Origin: Poseidonibacter lekithochrous
GTDB lineage: Bacteria; Campylobacterota; Campylobacteria; Campylobacterales; Arcobacteraceae
Length of the DNA: 64,000 bases
Assembly: GCF_013283835.1 (NCBI RefSeq)
Contig: NZ_CP054052.1
Coordinates: 3,038,001-3,102,000 of the forward strand
Direction: 5' to 3'
Shown here: positions 23,020 to 32,631 of the stretch, in pieces
Position numbering within the stretch: the first letter of the stretch is position 1
How the letters are laid out: each line of letters starts with the position of its first letter
Program-made: the position numbers and the translations under genes
The notes under the pieces: model-generated
What the model was told of the DNA's origin: nothing
Seen by the model: the letters and a program-made list of their open reading frames with translations, nothing else
Database searches by the model: none

Positions 23020-24180
23020 ATGAATTACAATTTTGACGAAGAAAACAATAGAAAAAATACAAACTGTGAAAAACACGATGCTTTAGAAAAATATTTTGGT
23101 TATGAAGATTTGCAAGCTTTATGGGTTGCAGATATGGATTTTAAAACTCCTGCATTTATTAATGACAAAATTCTTGAGGCAGCGAAAAACTCAACTTATG
23201 GATATAGCTTGCAAAGTGATGATTTATTTAATTCAATAATAAATTGGCAAAAGAATCAACATAATTGGAATGTAAAAAAAGATGAAATCTATATGGTAAA
23301 TGGTGTAGTTCCCGCTTATTCCGCTTGTATTGAAGCTTTTTGTCCAAATGAGAATGATGAAGTAATCGTTCAAACTCCAATTTATCCTCCACTATTTAAA
23401 TGTGTACAATCAAATAATAGAAAATTAATCATAAATGAATTAAAAGAAGTAGATGGTTATTATACTATGGATTTAGAAGACTTAAAAGCTAAGATTACAA
23501 AAAATACTAAAGTCCTAGCTTTATGCTCACCTCATAATCCAGTAGGAAGAGTTTGGAATAAAAAAGAATTAGAAGATTTAGCACACATATGTAAAGAGAA
23601 TAATATTGTAATAGTCTCTGATGAAATACACTCTGATATTACATTTAAAAAGTTCATTCCACTTGCATCAATTTCTAAAGAAATTGCAGATATTACTATT
23701 ACACTAAATTCTGCAGGAAAGACATTTAACATTGCTGGACTAAATACATCTTATGCAATTTCACACAATCCTGAATTACTTGAAACATTTAAGAAAGTTT
23801 CACAAAAAAGACAAATAAATTCTATAAATTTCTTTGGTTATATTGCAACACAAGCTGCGTACGAAAATGGTGCAGAATTCGTTTCACAACTGAAAAAATA
23901 CATCCAAAATAATATAGAATTAACAAAAAATTATTTAAAAATAAATAACTTACCTATCGAATTTTACGAGCCTGAAGCTACATATTTAATTTGGTTGTGT
24001 TTCAAAAATACACAGCTGTCTCACAAAGTAATAAAAGAGAAGTTATTGACTGAATCTAAACTAGCATTAAACGATGGTGTTTCTTTTGGTAGCAATGGTT
24101 ATTCTTACTTTAGATTGAACACAGCACTTAACAAAGAGCGATTACATGAGGCTTTGAGAAAATTATCAAAGGCATTTTAA
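23020..24180 (+). CDS. PLP-dependent aminotransferase/C-S lyase of the MalY/PatB type
   Basis: A fold-type I PLP enzyme of about 386 residues, probably a cystathionine beta-lyase-like C-S lyase. Family features are the N-terminal ALWVADMDFKTP motif, the aspartate in VSDEIHSD (about residue 201) and the PLP lysine in NSAGKTFNIAGL (about residue 234). The frame is open from a TTG at 22981, but the ATG at 23020 with an AGG upstream gives the usual N-terminus and is preferred. The exact substrate is not determined. A hairpin ends the gene at 24189-24207. Confidence 0.82.
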   Translation: MNYNFDEENNRKNTNCEKHDALEKYFGYEDLQALWVADMDFKTPAFINDKILEAAKNSTYGYSLQSDDLFNSIINWQKNQHNWNVKKDEIYMVNGVVPAYSACIEAFCPNENDEVIVQTPIYPPLFKCVQSNNRKLIINELKEVDGYYTMDLEDLKAKITKNTKVLALCSPHNPVGRVWNKKELEDLAHICKENNIVIVSDEIHSDITFKKFIPLASISKEIADITITLNSAGKTFNIAGLNTSYAISHNPELLETFKKVSQKRQINSINFFGYIATQAAYENGAEFVSQLKKYIQNNIELTKNYLKINNLPIEFYEPEATYLIWLCFKNTQLSHKVIKEKLLTESKLALNDGVSFGSNGYSYFRLNTALNKERLHEALRKLSKAF

Positions 24181-24188
24181 TTAAATAT

Positions 24189-24213
24189 AGGCAATAAAGT
24201 ATTACCTTTTTTC
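24189..24213 (+). terminator. Terminator after the PLP enzyme gene
   Basis: AGGCAATA and TATTACCT pair with one mismatch around a three-base loop and are followed by six T. It separates this gene from the nuo operon. Confidence 0.55.
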
Positions 24214-24314
24214 TCATAATGAGAATAAACGTTTTATAAATGAGTGAAAAACTTCAAAATAGTCATTGATTTGTGTACAATCTTCAAATGATATTAAAAT
24301 AAATAGGATATGAA

Positions 24315-24677
24315 ATGTCAACAGAATTAATTCTTGCATCTGTTATTTTTGTCGCAATCGGACTTATCTTAGTTGGAGTATTCACTTTAACTAGATTTAT
24401 TGGTCCTAAAAATGAACATGCGGAAATGAAAAATACAGTATATGAAAGTGGTGTATCTAACCCAGTTGGTAATACAAATATTAGATTTTCAATTAAATTT
24501 TATTTAGTTGCAATTTTATTTGTTCTGTTTGATGTGGAAATCATATTTATGTTTCCGTGGGCTGTAAATATTAAAGAACTAGGATATCTTGGACTATTTG
24601 AAATGTTCATGTTTATGGGACTTTTATTTTCAGGCTTAATTTATATATATAAGAAAAAGGCACTATCATGGGATTAG
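24315..24677 (+). CDS. nuoA: NADH-quinone oxidoreductase subunit A
   Basis: A 120-residue membrane subunit of complex I with three helices. The conserved loop YESGVSNPVG near residues 45-54 and the segment LFDVEIIFMFPWA near 73-85 with the key acidic residues are present. It is the first gene of the nuo operon, with AGGATATGAA upstream. A possible -10 TACAAT lies at about 24276-24281. Ten bases overlap nuoB. Confidence 0.95.
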   Translation: MSTELILASVIFVAIGLILVGVFTLTRFIGPKNEHAEMKNTVYESGVSNPVGNTNIRFSIKFYLVAILFVLFDVEIIFMFPWAVNIKELGYLGLFEMFMFMGLLFSGLIYIYKKKALSWD

Positions 24678-25183
24678 GCGCAGAATCAAAACTTGGTGAT
24701 TCAATAGTTACTACAAAACTTGATCACGCAGTTAACTGGGGTAGATCTTATTCGTTATGGCCAATGGTATTTGGTACTGCTTGTTGTGGTATTGAATTCA
24801 TGTCAGTTGCCGGTGCTAAATACGATTTATCTAGATTTGGAGCAGAAGTTGTAAGATTTTCTCCTAGACAAGCTGATTTACTTATTGTTGCTGGAACTAT
24901 TTCTTATAAGCAAGCACCAATTCTAAAAAAAATATATGAGCAAATGTGTGAACCTAAATGGGTTATCTCTATGGGTGCATGTGCTTGTTCAGGTGGATTT
25001 TACGATAACTACACAACATTACAAGGAATTGATGAAATCATTCCCGTAGATGAATATGTAGCAGGTTGTCCTCCAAGGCCTGAAGCTGTACTTGATGCAA
25101 TTATGAGAATTCAAGAAAAAGCTAATGATGAATCAATTATCAAAGATAGAGTTAAAGACTACAAAGGATTCTTAGATGCTTAA
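24668..25183 (+). CDS. nuoB: NADH-quinone oxidoreductase subunit B
   Basis: A 171-residue peripheral-arm subunit that holds the terminal 4Fe-4S cluster N2 next to the quinone site. Ligand motifs are clear: [10 protein letters not shown] with the adjacent cysteine pair, MGACACSGG, and the CPPRPEA motif. The start overlaps nuoA by 10 bases and the end overlaps nuoCD by 8. Confidence 0.96.
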   Translation: MGLGAESKLGDSIVTTKLDHAVNWGRSYSLWPMVFGTACCGIEFMSVAGAKYDLSRFGAEVVRFSPRQADLLIVAGTISYKQAPILKKIYEQMCEPKWVISMGACACSGGFYDNYTTLQGIDEIIPVDEYVAGCPPRPEAVLDAIMRIQEKANDESIIKDRVKDYKGFLDA

Positions 25184-26810
25184 ATGTGATATGTTAATTG
25201 ATTCAAGTGAAATCAAATCTACGATTTCAAAACTAAAAAATGAAGACAACTATTCAATCTTACTTGATGTTACAGTTGTTGATTACTCTAAATATCCAGA
25301 TGTAACTCCTTCTAGATTCGCTGTAATATATATTCTAAGAGATGGAAGTTTTAAAAATCAAACTTCAGTTAAAGCATATATTGATGATGCAACATTAGAA
25401 GTTGATACTATTTCTGATTTATATAAAGCTGCTGATTGGGGTGAAAGAGAAGCTTATGACCAATATGGTATAAAATTCAAAGGTCACAAAAATCTAAAAA
25501 GACTTTTAAACCATCACCAATTTTTTGGTTATCCTTTAAGAAAAGATTATCCAATTACAAAAGGTCAAATCTGTACTGAAACAGAAGATTTAATGGATGA
25601 GATGTTGCCTCTTTTAGATTCAAAAGGTTACTCTCAAGAAGAAATCAATGATTTAATGTTATTAAATGTTGGTCCTTCACACCCTGCTTCTCATGGTACT
25701 ATTAGAAACTTCGTAGCTATGGAAGGTGAAACAATCACTGCTTGTGTTACTGAAATTGGTTACTTACATAGAGGTTTTGAAAAATCTTGTGAGAATCATA
25801 CTTATTCACAAGTAATTCCCTATACAGATAGATTAAACTACTGTTCTGCTATTTTAAATAACATTGGTTATTCAAAAGCTGTTGAAGAGATGTTAAATAT
25901 CGATATTACACAAAGAGCTAAATTTATTAGAATTATTATTGGTGAGTTATCAAGAATTATTGATCACTTAGTATGTAATGCTGCAAATATGGTAGATTTA
26001 GGTGGACTTACAAACTTCTGGTATTTATTTGCTCCAAGAGATAAAGCATATGATTTATTATCAAAATTAACAGGTGCTAGACTTACAAATACATATACGA
26101 GAATCGGTGGATTAGAATTCGATTTATATGATGGTTTTGATGAAGATATGGCAGAAGTACTAAAAGATGTTGAAATTGCTATTGATGATGCATTAAGTCT
26201 AGTTGCTAGAAATAAAATTTTCCATGATAGAACACAAGATGTAGGTGTTATTAAGTCTGATTTTGCTCTTAATGCAGGAATTTCTGGACCAAACTTAAGA
26301 TCAACTGGTATTCCACATGACCTTAGAAAGGACAAACCATATTACGGATATGAAAACTTCGATTTTGATATCGTTGTTGGATCACATGGTGATGTATATG
26401 ACAGAGTAATGTGTAGATTTGAAGAAATGAGACAATCTGTAAAAATCATTAGACAAGCTATGAAAGAATTACCAGATGGAGCAATTAATGTTGATGCACC
26501 TGGTATTTTACTTCCATCTAAAAAAGATGTTTATGGAAATATTGAAGGTTTAATGAATCAATTTAAACTTACTTTTGAAGGTATAAAAGTACCAAAAGGT
26601 GAATATTATTCATCTACAGAAGCTGGAAATGGAGAATTAGGATTCTTTATTACTAGTGATGGAACAGGTACACCATACAAAGTAAAATGTAGACCACCTT
26701 GTTTTTATTCACTTGGTGCATATGCCAATATTGTAGAAGGTGGAATGCTTGCTGATGCCGTTGTTACAATGGCAAGTATGAACTTTATTGCTGGGGAGTT
26801 TGATAGATAA
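25176..26810 (+). CDS. nuoCD: NADH-quinone oxidoreductase fused subunit C/D
   Basis: A 544-residue fusion of NuoC and NuoD. The NuoC part (about 1-135) has the [17 protein letters not shown] motif and ends at GYPLRKDYP. The NuoD part starts near 160 with [13 protein letters not shown], which contains the quinone-site histidine region. The NuoC part is short, lacking part of the usual N-terminal region. C/D fusions also occur in E. coli. It connects cluster N2 to the quinone cavity. It shares one base (TAATG) with nuoE. Confidence 0.94.
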   Translation: MLKCDMLIDSSEIKSTISKLKNEDNYSILLDVTVVDYSKYPDVTPSRFAVIYILRDGSFKNQTSVKAYIDDATLEVDTISDLYKAADWGEREAYDQYGIKFKGHKNLKRLLNHHQFFGYPLRKDYPITKGQICTETEDLMDEMLPLLDSKGYSQEEINDLMLLNVGPSHPASHGTIRNFVAMEGETITACVTEIGYLHRGFEKSCENHTYSQVIPYTDRLNYCSAILNNIGYSKAVEEMLNIDITQRAKFIRIIIGELSRIIDHLVCNAANMVDLGGLTNFWYLFAPRDKAYDLLSKLTGARLTNTYTRIGGLEFDLYDGFDEDMAEVLKDVEIAIDDALSLVARNKIFHDRTQDVGVIKSDFALNAGISGPNLRSTGIPHDLRKDKPYYGYENFDFDIVVGSHGDVYDRVMCRFEEMRQSVKIIRQAMKELPDGAINVDAPGILLPSKKDVYGNIEGLMNQFKLTFEGIKVPKGEYYSSTEAGNGELGFFITSDGTGTPYKVKCRPPCFYSLGAYANIVEGGMLADAVVTMASMNFIAGEFDR

Positions 26811-27289
26811 TGAAAACATTTACATATACAGAAGAAAATGAAAAAGAGTTTCAAAGAATTCTAAAAAAATATCCAAATTCTGATGCAATGATGCTTCCAG
26901 GACTTTGGTTAGTACAAGAACAAGAAGGATGGGTTTCACCTGAAGCTATGATTTTTATGGCTAACAGATTAAACAAATCTCCAATTGAAGTACACTCTTT
27001 TGCAACATTTTACACAATGTTCAATCTAAAACCAATTGGTACATATCATATTGAATTATGTAAAACATTATCATGCATGGTGATGGGTGCACCTGAACTT
27101 AAAAAATTCATTAAAGAGACTTTAAATATTGAACCAGGACAAACTTCAGAAGATGGAAAATTTCATTTTTCAGAAGTTGAATGCCAAGGGGCTTGTGGAG
27201 GTGCACCAATGATTGCACTAAATAATACATACCATGAAAATATGACTATTGAAAAATTAGAAAATATTATTAAGGGGTGTAGACAATGA
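26810..27289 (+). CDS. nuoE: NADH-quinone oxidoreductase subunit E
   Basis: A 159-residue thioredoxin-like 2Fe-2S subunit that binds cluster N1a. The four ligand cysteines are in CKTLSC and CQGAC. The GAPM segment follows. Length and motifs are normal for the family. It works with NuoF in the electron-input module and is absent from Campylobacter and Helicobacter complex I. It overlaps nuoF by four bases. Confidence 0.93.
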   Translation: MKTFTYTEENEKEFQRILKKYPNSDAMMLPGLWLVQEQEGWVSPEAMIFMANRLNKSPIEVHSFATFYTMFNLKPIGTYHIELCKTLSCMVMGAPELKKFIKETLNIEPGQTSEDGKFHFSEVECQGACGGAPMIALNNTYHENMTIEKLENIIKGCRQ

Positions 27290-28560
27290 GTTCAAACGAC
27301 ATGATTGTAAAAATTGTAAGTAAAAACTTTGACATTCCAGATTCACATAAACTAGATGTTGCTTTAAAAAACGGAAGATATGAATCAATTGATAAACTTT
27401 TTTCAATGACACCTGAAGATGTAACTGAAGAAGTTTGTAAAAGTGGACTTAGAGGAAAAGGTGGTGGTGGAGCTGCTTGTGGACCTAAATGGAAATTAAT
27501 GCCACCAGTTGATGAAAGACCTAGATATTTAATAGCTAACGGGGATGAATCAGAACCAGGAACTTTTAAAGATAGACAAATTTTTGAATACGATCCACAT
27601 CTTTTAATTGAGGGGATTATCTGTTCTTCTTATGCAATTGGAGCACATGATTGTTTTATCTACATTAGAGGAGAATATAAATTCTTTATTGATAGATTAA
27701 ATGCTGCAATTGAAGAAGCTTACGAAGCTGGTATTATTGGTGATAAAATCATGAACAAATATGATTATAGAATGAATATTACAGTTCACAGAGGTGGTGG
27801 AGCATATATTTGTGGTGAAAAATCAGCACTTATTGAATCTATTGAAGGTAAAAGAGGACATCCAAGACTTAAACCACATGGTAAAGAGTGTGAATGGTTC
27901 TTTGGAGATCCTGCAACTGTAAATAATGTTGAAACAATTGCTTCAGTTCCTAATATTGTATTAAATGGTTATGAATCATATACAAAATACGGTACAGAGA
28001 AAGCACCTGGCACTATGCTATTTGCAATGAGTGGTCCAGTTAACAACCCTGGTGTATACGAACTAGCCTACGGTAATAAAATGACTGATGTTATCGAAAA
28101 AATTGGTGGTGGTATGAAAAATGGATTAAAGCTTAAAGCTGTAATCCCAGGTGGTGCTTCATGTCCTATATTAACTGCTGAAGAAGTTGAAAAAGCTTAC
28201 TTAGATTATGAATCTATGTGGGATATTGGTTCAACTTTAGGGACAGGTGGAATGATGATTATTCCTGAAGGTGTATCAATGGTTGAAGTTGCTAAAAACT
28301 TAATTGAATTTTATCATCATGAATCGTGTGGTCAATGTACACCTTGCCGTGAGGGTTGTGGATGGATTGATACAATTATTCATAAAATTCTTGAAGGAAA
28401 AGGTTCCAGTGAAGATTTAAATACAATACTTGATGTATGTGGCACAATGAACGGAAAAACAGTTTGTGTTTTTGCACCAGCTGTTAAAGACATTATTCAA
28501 AGTATTGTAGAGAAATATGCACATGAATTTGAAACATATTTCAAAAAAGAAAACAAATAA
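27286..28560 (+). CDS. nuoF: NADH-quinone oxidoreductase subunit F with altered NADH pocket
   Basis: A 424-residue subunit that normally binds NADH, FMN and cluster N3. The N3 motif ESCGQCTPCREGC and FMN-region residues (NGDESEPGTFKDR at 85-97) are kept. The glycine-rich loop reads GKGGGGAACG (57-66) where others have GRGGAGFPTG, so the stacking phenylalanine is an alanine. GEET is GEKS (177-180), and KPPFPA is KPHGKE (196-201). By remembered Thermus Nqo1 numbering these replace Phe70, Glu185 and Phe205, all NADH contacts. The protein is otherwise full length and in frame. The donor may not be NADH. gltA follows after 38 bases. Confidence 0.9.
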   Translation: MSSNDMIVKIVSKNFDIPDSHKLDVALKNGRYESIDKLFSMTPEDVTEEVCKSGLRGKGGGGAACGPKWKLMPPVDERPRYLIANGDESEPGTFKDRQIFEYDPHLLIEGIICSSYAIGAHDCFIYIRGEYKFFIDRLNAAIEEAYEAGIIGDKIMNKYDYRMNITVHRGGGAYICGEKSALIESIEGKRGHPRLKPHGKECEWFFGDPATVNNVETIASVPNIVLNGYESYTKYGTEKAPGTMLFAMSGPVNNPGVYELAYGNKMTDVIEKIGGGMKNGLKLKAVIPGGASCPILTAEEVEKAYLDYESMWDIGSTLGTGGMMIIPEGVSMVEVAKNLIEFYHHESCGQCTPCREGCGWIDTIIHKILEGKGSSEDLNTILDVCGTMNGKTVCVFAPAVKDIIQSIVEKYAHEFETYFKKENK

Positions 28561-28598
28561 ACAAAAAAATTAAATTAAATTTACTAAAGGAGAAATTA

Positions 28599-29885
28599 AT
28601 GGCAAAAAATACTATGACACTAACTGACAATAGAAATGGTAAAGCTTATGAATACAATATTATAGATGGGACAAGAGGTCCAAGTGTAGTTGATATTAGT
28701 TCATTCTACAGAGATTCAGGTATGTTTACTTATGACCCAGGTTATACTTCAACAGCATCTTGTGAATCAAAAATTACGTTTATTGATGGTGAGAATTCAG
28801 AGTTAAGATATAGAGGTTACGATATTGCTGATTTAGCTGGTAAACACTCTTACTTAGACGTATGTTACTTATTAATGAGAGGTAAATTACCTACTCCTGA
28901 AGCTTCTAAAAACTTCGATTTAGAAATTAGACATAGATCATTCTTAAACGAAGGTTTAATTAAAATCTTTGATGCATTCCCAGATGGAGCACATCCAATG
29001 GCAACTATGGGAGCTGCAACTATGGCGCTTTCAACATTCTATAAAGATCACTTAAACTTAGAAGATGAAGCTGAATTCAAAACTATGAGAAGAAGAATTG
29101 TTGCTAAAATGCCAACAATTGCTGCAATGGCTTATAGAAAATCAATTGGAACACCTTTAATTTACCCAGATGTAAATAGATACTTTACTGAAAACTTCTT
29201 ATATATGTTAAGAGCATATCCAGGTGGTTCTATGAAAAGATTAGCAGATGGTTCAAATGAAGAGATTAAACAAATTGAAGTTGATGCAATGGATGCAATC
29301 TTTACATTACATGCTGATCACGAACAAAATGCTTCTACTACTACTGTAAGAGCTGTTGGTTCAACAGAAGCTCACCCTTACGTTGCTATTTCTTCTGGTA
29401 TTGCTGCATTATGGGGATCTGCTCATGGTGGTGCAAATGAAAAAGTAATGGATCAATTAAAAATGATTGGTGATATTAAAAATGTTCCTACTTATATTGC
29501 TAAAGCAAAAGATAGAAACGATCCATTCAGACTTATGGGATTCGGACACAGAGTATATAAAAATAGAGATCCAAGAGCTGAATGTTTAAAAGGATTACAA
29601 GATCAATTAAGAGAAGAATTAAATCTTGACTCTAAATTATTAGATATTGCTGCTGCTGTTGAAGAAGCTGCATTAAATGATGATTACTTCAAAGAAAGAG
29701 GTTTATATCCAAATATTGACTTCTATTCTGGTGTTATCTTAACTGCGCTTAAAATTCCAGTTGAAATGTTTACTCCAATTTTCGTAATCGGAAGAACTCC
29801 AGGTTGGATTACACAATGGTCTGAATTAAAACAAGATCCTAAGCATAAAATTGCTAGACCAAGACAATTATATACAGGTAACTAA
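28599..29885 (+). CDS. gltA: Citrate synthase (type II)
   Basis: A 428-residue citrate synthase that condenses acetyl-CoA with oxaloacetate. Catalytic regions are seen: the histidine in GSAHGGANE, and GFGHRVYKNRDPRA with the second histidine and arginine. Length is typical of the hexameric type II enzyme. It has its own strong ribosome binding site (AAAGGAGA) and gaps of 38 and 34 bases to nuoF and nuoG, while the nuo genes mostly overlap or abut. No terminator lies on either side, so co-transcription with complex I is likely. Confidence 0.95.
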   Translation: MAKNTMTLTDNRNGKAYEYNIIDGTRGPSVVDISSFYRDSGMFTYDPGYTSTASCESKITFIDGENSELRYRGYDIADLAGKHSYLDVCYLLMRGKLPTPEASKNFDLEIRHRSFLNEGLIKIFDAFPDGAHPMATMGAATMALSTFYKDHLNLEDEAEFKTMRRRIVAKMPTIAAMAYRKSIGTPLIYPDVNRYFTENFLYMLRAYPGGSMKRLADGSNEEIKQIEVDAMDAIFTLHADHEQNASTTTVRAVGSTEAHPYVAISSGIAALWGSAHGGANEKVMDQLKMIGDIKNVPTYIAKAKDRNDPFRLMGFGHRVYKNRDPRAECLKGLQDQLREELNLDSKLLDIAAAVEEAALNDDYFKERGLYPNIDFYSGVILTALKIPVEMFTPIFVIGRTPGWITQWSELKQDPKHKIARPRQLYTGN

Positions 29886-29919
29886 GAAAAAATAAAACAA
29901 GTGTAAGGGGATAGAATTT

Positions 29920-31356
29920 ATGAGTGAAATGGTAGAAATCACAGTCAATGGCGCACAAATGCAAGCTTCCAAAGGAAGCTTGTTAATTGATAAATTATTG
30001 GATGAGAATATCCATATTCCTCATTTTTGTTATCACCAAGCACTAGGTAAAGATGGTAACTGTAGAATGTGTATGGTAGCAATTGAAGGTCAAAAAAGAC
30101 CTCAAATTGCATGTGATACACCTATTAAAGATGGAATGGTAGTAAGAACTAAGGGCGAAAATATCGAGAAAGTAAGACGAGATATTTTAGAACTACAACT
30201 TATTAACCATCCTATTGATTGTCCTACATGTGATCAAGCTGGTGAATGTAAACTACAAGATTACTACATGGAATCTGGTTTTTATGAATCAAGAGTAAAT
30301 GTAAATAATAAAACTACGCATCGTAAAAGAGTCGATTTAGGCGCTAATGTAATGCTAGATGAAGAAAGATGTGTACTTTGTACAAGATGTGTAAGATTCT
30401 GTAAAGATATTACAAAAACAAGTGAACTTGGTGTAATTGATAGAACAGATCACTCTACTATTGGAATTTTTCCAGGACGTCCCCTATATAATCCTTATGC
30501 TATGAATGTTGTTGATTTATGTCCAGTTGGAGCATTAACTTCAAAAGATTTTAGATTCAAACAAAGAGTTTGGTTCTTAGAAACATTTGATGCTATATGT
30601 AATGGCTGTTCAAAAGGATGTAACATAAGTGTTGATCATAGAAAAGAAAAATATAAAGATGACCAAATTCATAGATTTAGACCACGTGCTAATAAAGAAG
30701 TTAACGGTTGGTTTATGTGTGATGAGGGTAGATTATCTTACGAAAATGAAAATCAAAATAGATTTGAAACTCCTTTATTAAATAAAGAAACAACAAATCT
30801 TAGTAATACAATAACAAATATGTTTAAAGAGTTATCAACAAAAAAAGATATCTTATTTGTATTAAGTCCAAATCTTTCTTATGAAGAAATGTCAAATCTT
30901 AAAAATTTAGCAGAAAAATTAAATGCAAAAATTAGTGGATATTCACCAGATACTTTTGATGAATCATTTGGTGATGATTACTTAAGAAAAAGTGACAAAA
31001 CTGCTAATAGAGCATCATTTAAAGAACTAAAAGTTAATGAAGAAGAGTCTTATTTCAAAGACTCATTAGAAAAAGCACAATTAGTAATAATTGTTGATTC
31101 TTCATTCTTTGAAGAAAACTCGCAATTATTAGAAGGTAAAACAGTTATTTCACTATTTAGTCATAACTGCTTAACTTTAAGTAAATCAAATATTGCAATA
31201 CCTATTGCATCATTCTATGAGAAATCAGGAACATATATCAACTGTGATGGTATAAAACAAAGAGTGATTTCTCAAATGAATAAAAATAATCCAATGGAAA
31301 CTATTACCTCTGTAATAGAACATCTAAAAGAAATGATTGGTAAAGGAACTCTATGA
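29920..31356 (+). CDS. nuoG: NADH-quinone oxidoreductase subunit G, short form
   Basis: An iron-sulfur subunit of 478 residues. Seen are a 2Fe-2S site (Cys37, 48, 51, 65), the N5 site (His97, Cys101, 104, 110), the N4-type 4Fe-4S site (Cys151, 154, 157 and 201) and an N7-like site (Cys227, 230, 234, 267). After residue 270 only about 200 residues remain of the molybdopterin-oxidoreductase-like domain; usual NuoG has 700-900 residues. The stop overlaps nuoH in the normal ATGA manner, so the shortness is not a recent frameshift. The electron wire itself looks complete. Confidence 0.9.
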   Translation: MSEMVEITVNGAQMQASKGSLLIDKLLDENIHIPHFCYHQALGKDGNCRMCMVAIEGQKRPQIACDTPIKDGMVVRTKGENIEKVRRDILELQLINHPIDCPTCDQAGECKLQDYYMESGFYESRVNVNNKTTHRKRVDLGANVMLDEERCVLCTRCVRFCKDITKTSELGVIDRTDHSTIGIFPGRPLYNPYAMNVVDLCPVGALTSKDFRFKQRVWFLETFDAICNGCSKGCNISVDHRKEKYKDDQIHRFRPRANKEVNGWFMCDEGRLSYENENQNRFETPLLNKETTNLSNTITNMFKELSTKKDILFVLSPNLSYEEMSNLKNLAEKLNAKISGYSPDTFDESFGDDYLRKSDKTANRASFKELKVNEEESYFKDSLEKAQLVIIVDSSFFEENSQLLEGKTVISLFSHNCLTLSKSNIAIPIASFYEKSGTYINCDGIKQRVISQMNKNNPMETITSVIEHLKEMIGKGTL

Positions 31357-32630
31357 GTACGGGAATAATAATTGCTGTAAATATATTACTAGCTGTTGTA
31401 TTAGCAGTTGGGTTAACACCACTTTTTGTTTGGTGGGAAAGAAGAATATCTGCTTTTATGCAAGATAGAACTGGTCCTAACCGATGTAATATTGGTCCTT
31501 TGAGATTAGGTGGATTAATTCAAAGTTTTGCAGATATGTTAAAACTTGTTTTTAAAGAAGACTTCACACCTTCACATATTAAATATAAGTTTTTCTTTAC
31601 TATTGCACCTGCAATTGTTTTCTTATGTTCATTTTTAACATTTGCAACAATTCCTTTTGCTGATAATTTAGTAATTGATGGAAAATCATTTATTATGCAA
31701 GCTGTTCCAAATGAATTAGGAATCATGTGGTTCCTAGCTTTTGCTGGACTTGCAATCTATGGAATTATTTTAGGTGGTTATTCATCTCAAAATAAATATG
31801 GATTATTAGGTTCAATTAGAGCATCAGCTCAAGTAATTTCATATGAAGCAGCAATGGCGTTAGCAATTATCTCAATGCTTTTATCTTATGGTTCAATTCA
31901 CTTAACAGATATGGTAAATGCACAAGCAGGAGTATTCTGGGGTGTTGTTCCAATGTGGGGAATCTTTATTCAACCACTAGCAGCTGTAATTTTTATTGTT
32001 TGTGCTTTTGCAGAAACAAATAGAGCACCTTTTGATATTGCAGAGGGTGAATCAGAAATTGTTGCGGGTTATCATACTGAATATTCAGCAATGAGATTTG
32101 GTCTTTTCCAAGTTGGTGAATACGCTGCTATGTCTGCATCATCGGCTATTATTGTTACTTTATTCTTTGGTGGATATCAAATTCCTTGGTTAGATACACA
32201 AACAATTCAAAGTAATATAAACTATGTAATCGTTGCTATTATGATTTTATTACCAATCAAAATCTTTATTTTTACAAGATGGATGAAAAAGAATAATAAA
32301 ACAAAAGGTGATGGGGATTTAAGAAGAGAAAAAGAAACAAAGATTTTAACTACAGCATTCTGGGCTATATGTGTTGGAATTGTTGGGCTTCTAGCTATAT
32401 TCTTAATCACAGGATTAGGAACTAATGGGATTAATATTGTAACTGCTGTTCTTCAAGTTGGAACATTCTTAGTTAAATTTTTTATGATGGCATTTGTTTA
32501 TATTTGGGTTAGATGGACTGTTCTTAGATTCAGATATGACCAATTACAAATGTTAGGGTGGAAAGTGTTATTACCATTGGCACTTTTAAATATTGTTGTA
32601 ACTGCAACATTTATTGTAGTAGGAAGTTAA
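31353..32630 (+). CDS. nuoH: NADH-quinone oxidoreductase subunit H, extended
   Basis: A membrane subunit that joins the peripheral arm and forms the quinone chamber. Conserved loops are present: WERRISAFMQDRTGPNR near residues 28-44, and AETNRAPFDIAEGESEIVAGYHTEY near 220-245. The length of 425 exceeds the usual 325-340. The extra material is after residue 290: a charged linker (KKNNKTKGDGDLRREKE) and at least one extra hydrophobic helix before the conserved FVYIWVRWT end segment. It overlaps nuoG by four bases. Confidence 0.93.
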   Translation: MSTGIIIAVNILLAVVLAVGLTPLFVWWERRISAFMQDRTGPNRCNIGPLRLGGLIQSFADMLKLVFKEDFTPSHIKYKFFFTIAPAIVFLCSFLTFATIPFADNLVIDGKSFIMQAVPNELGIMWFLAFAGLAIYGIILGGYSSQNKYGLLGSIRASAQVISYEAAMALAIISMLLSYGSIHLTDMVNAQAGVFWGVVPMWGIFIQPLAAVIFIVCAFAETNRAPFDIAEGESEIVAGYHTEYSAMRFGLFQVGEYAAMSASSAIIVTLFFGGYQIPWLDTQTIQSNINYVIVAIMILLPIKIFIFTRWMKKNNKTKGDGDLRREKETKILTTAFWAICVGIVGLLAIFLITGLGTNGINIVTAVLQVGTFLVKFFMMAFVYIWVRWTVLRFRYDQLQMLGWKVLLPLALLNIVVTATFIVVGS

Positions 32631-32631
32631 T

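Noticed and set aside
25964-26335. 123-codon frame on the minus strand inside nuoCD
   Set aside because: It is an antisense shadow of a well-supported gene.
31300-31360. Frameshift in nuoG as an explanation of its short length
   Set aside because: The stop overlaps the nuoH start in the usual ATGA form and no leftover domain sequence follows before nuoH.
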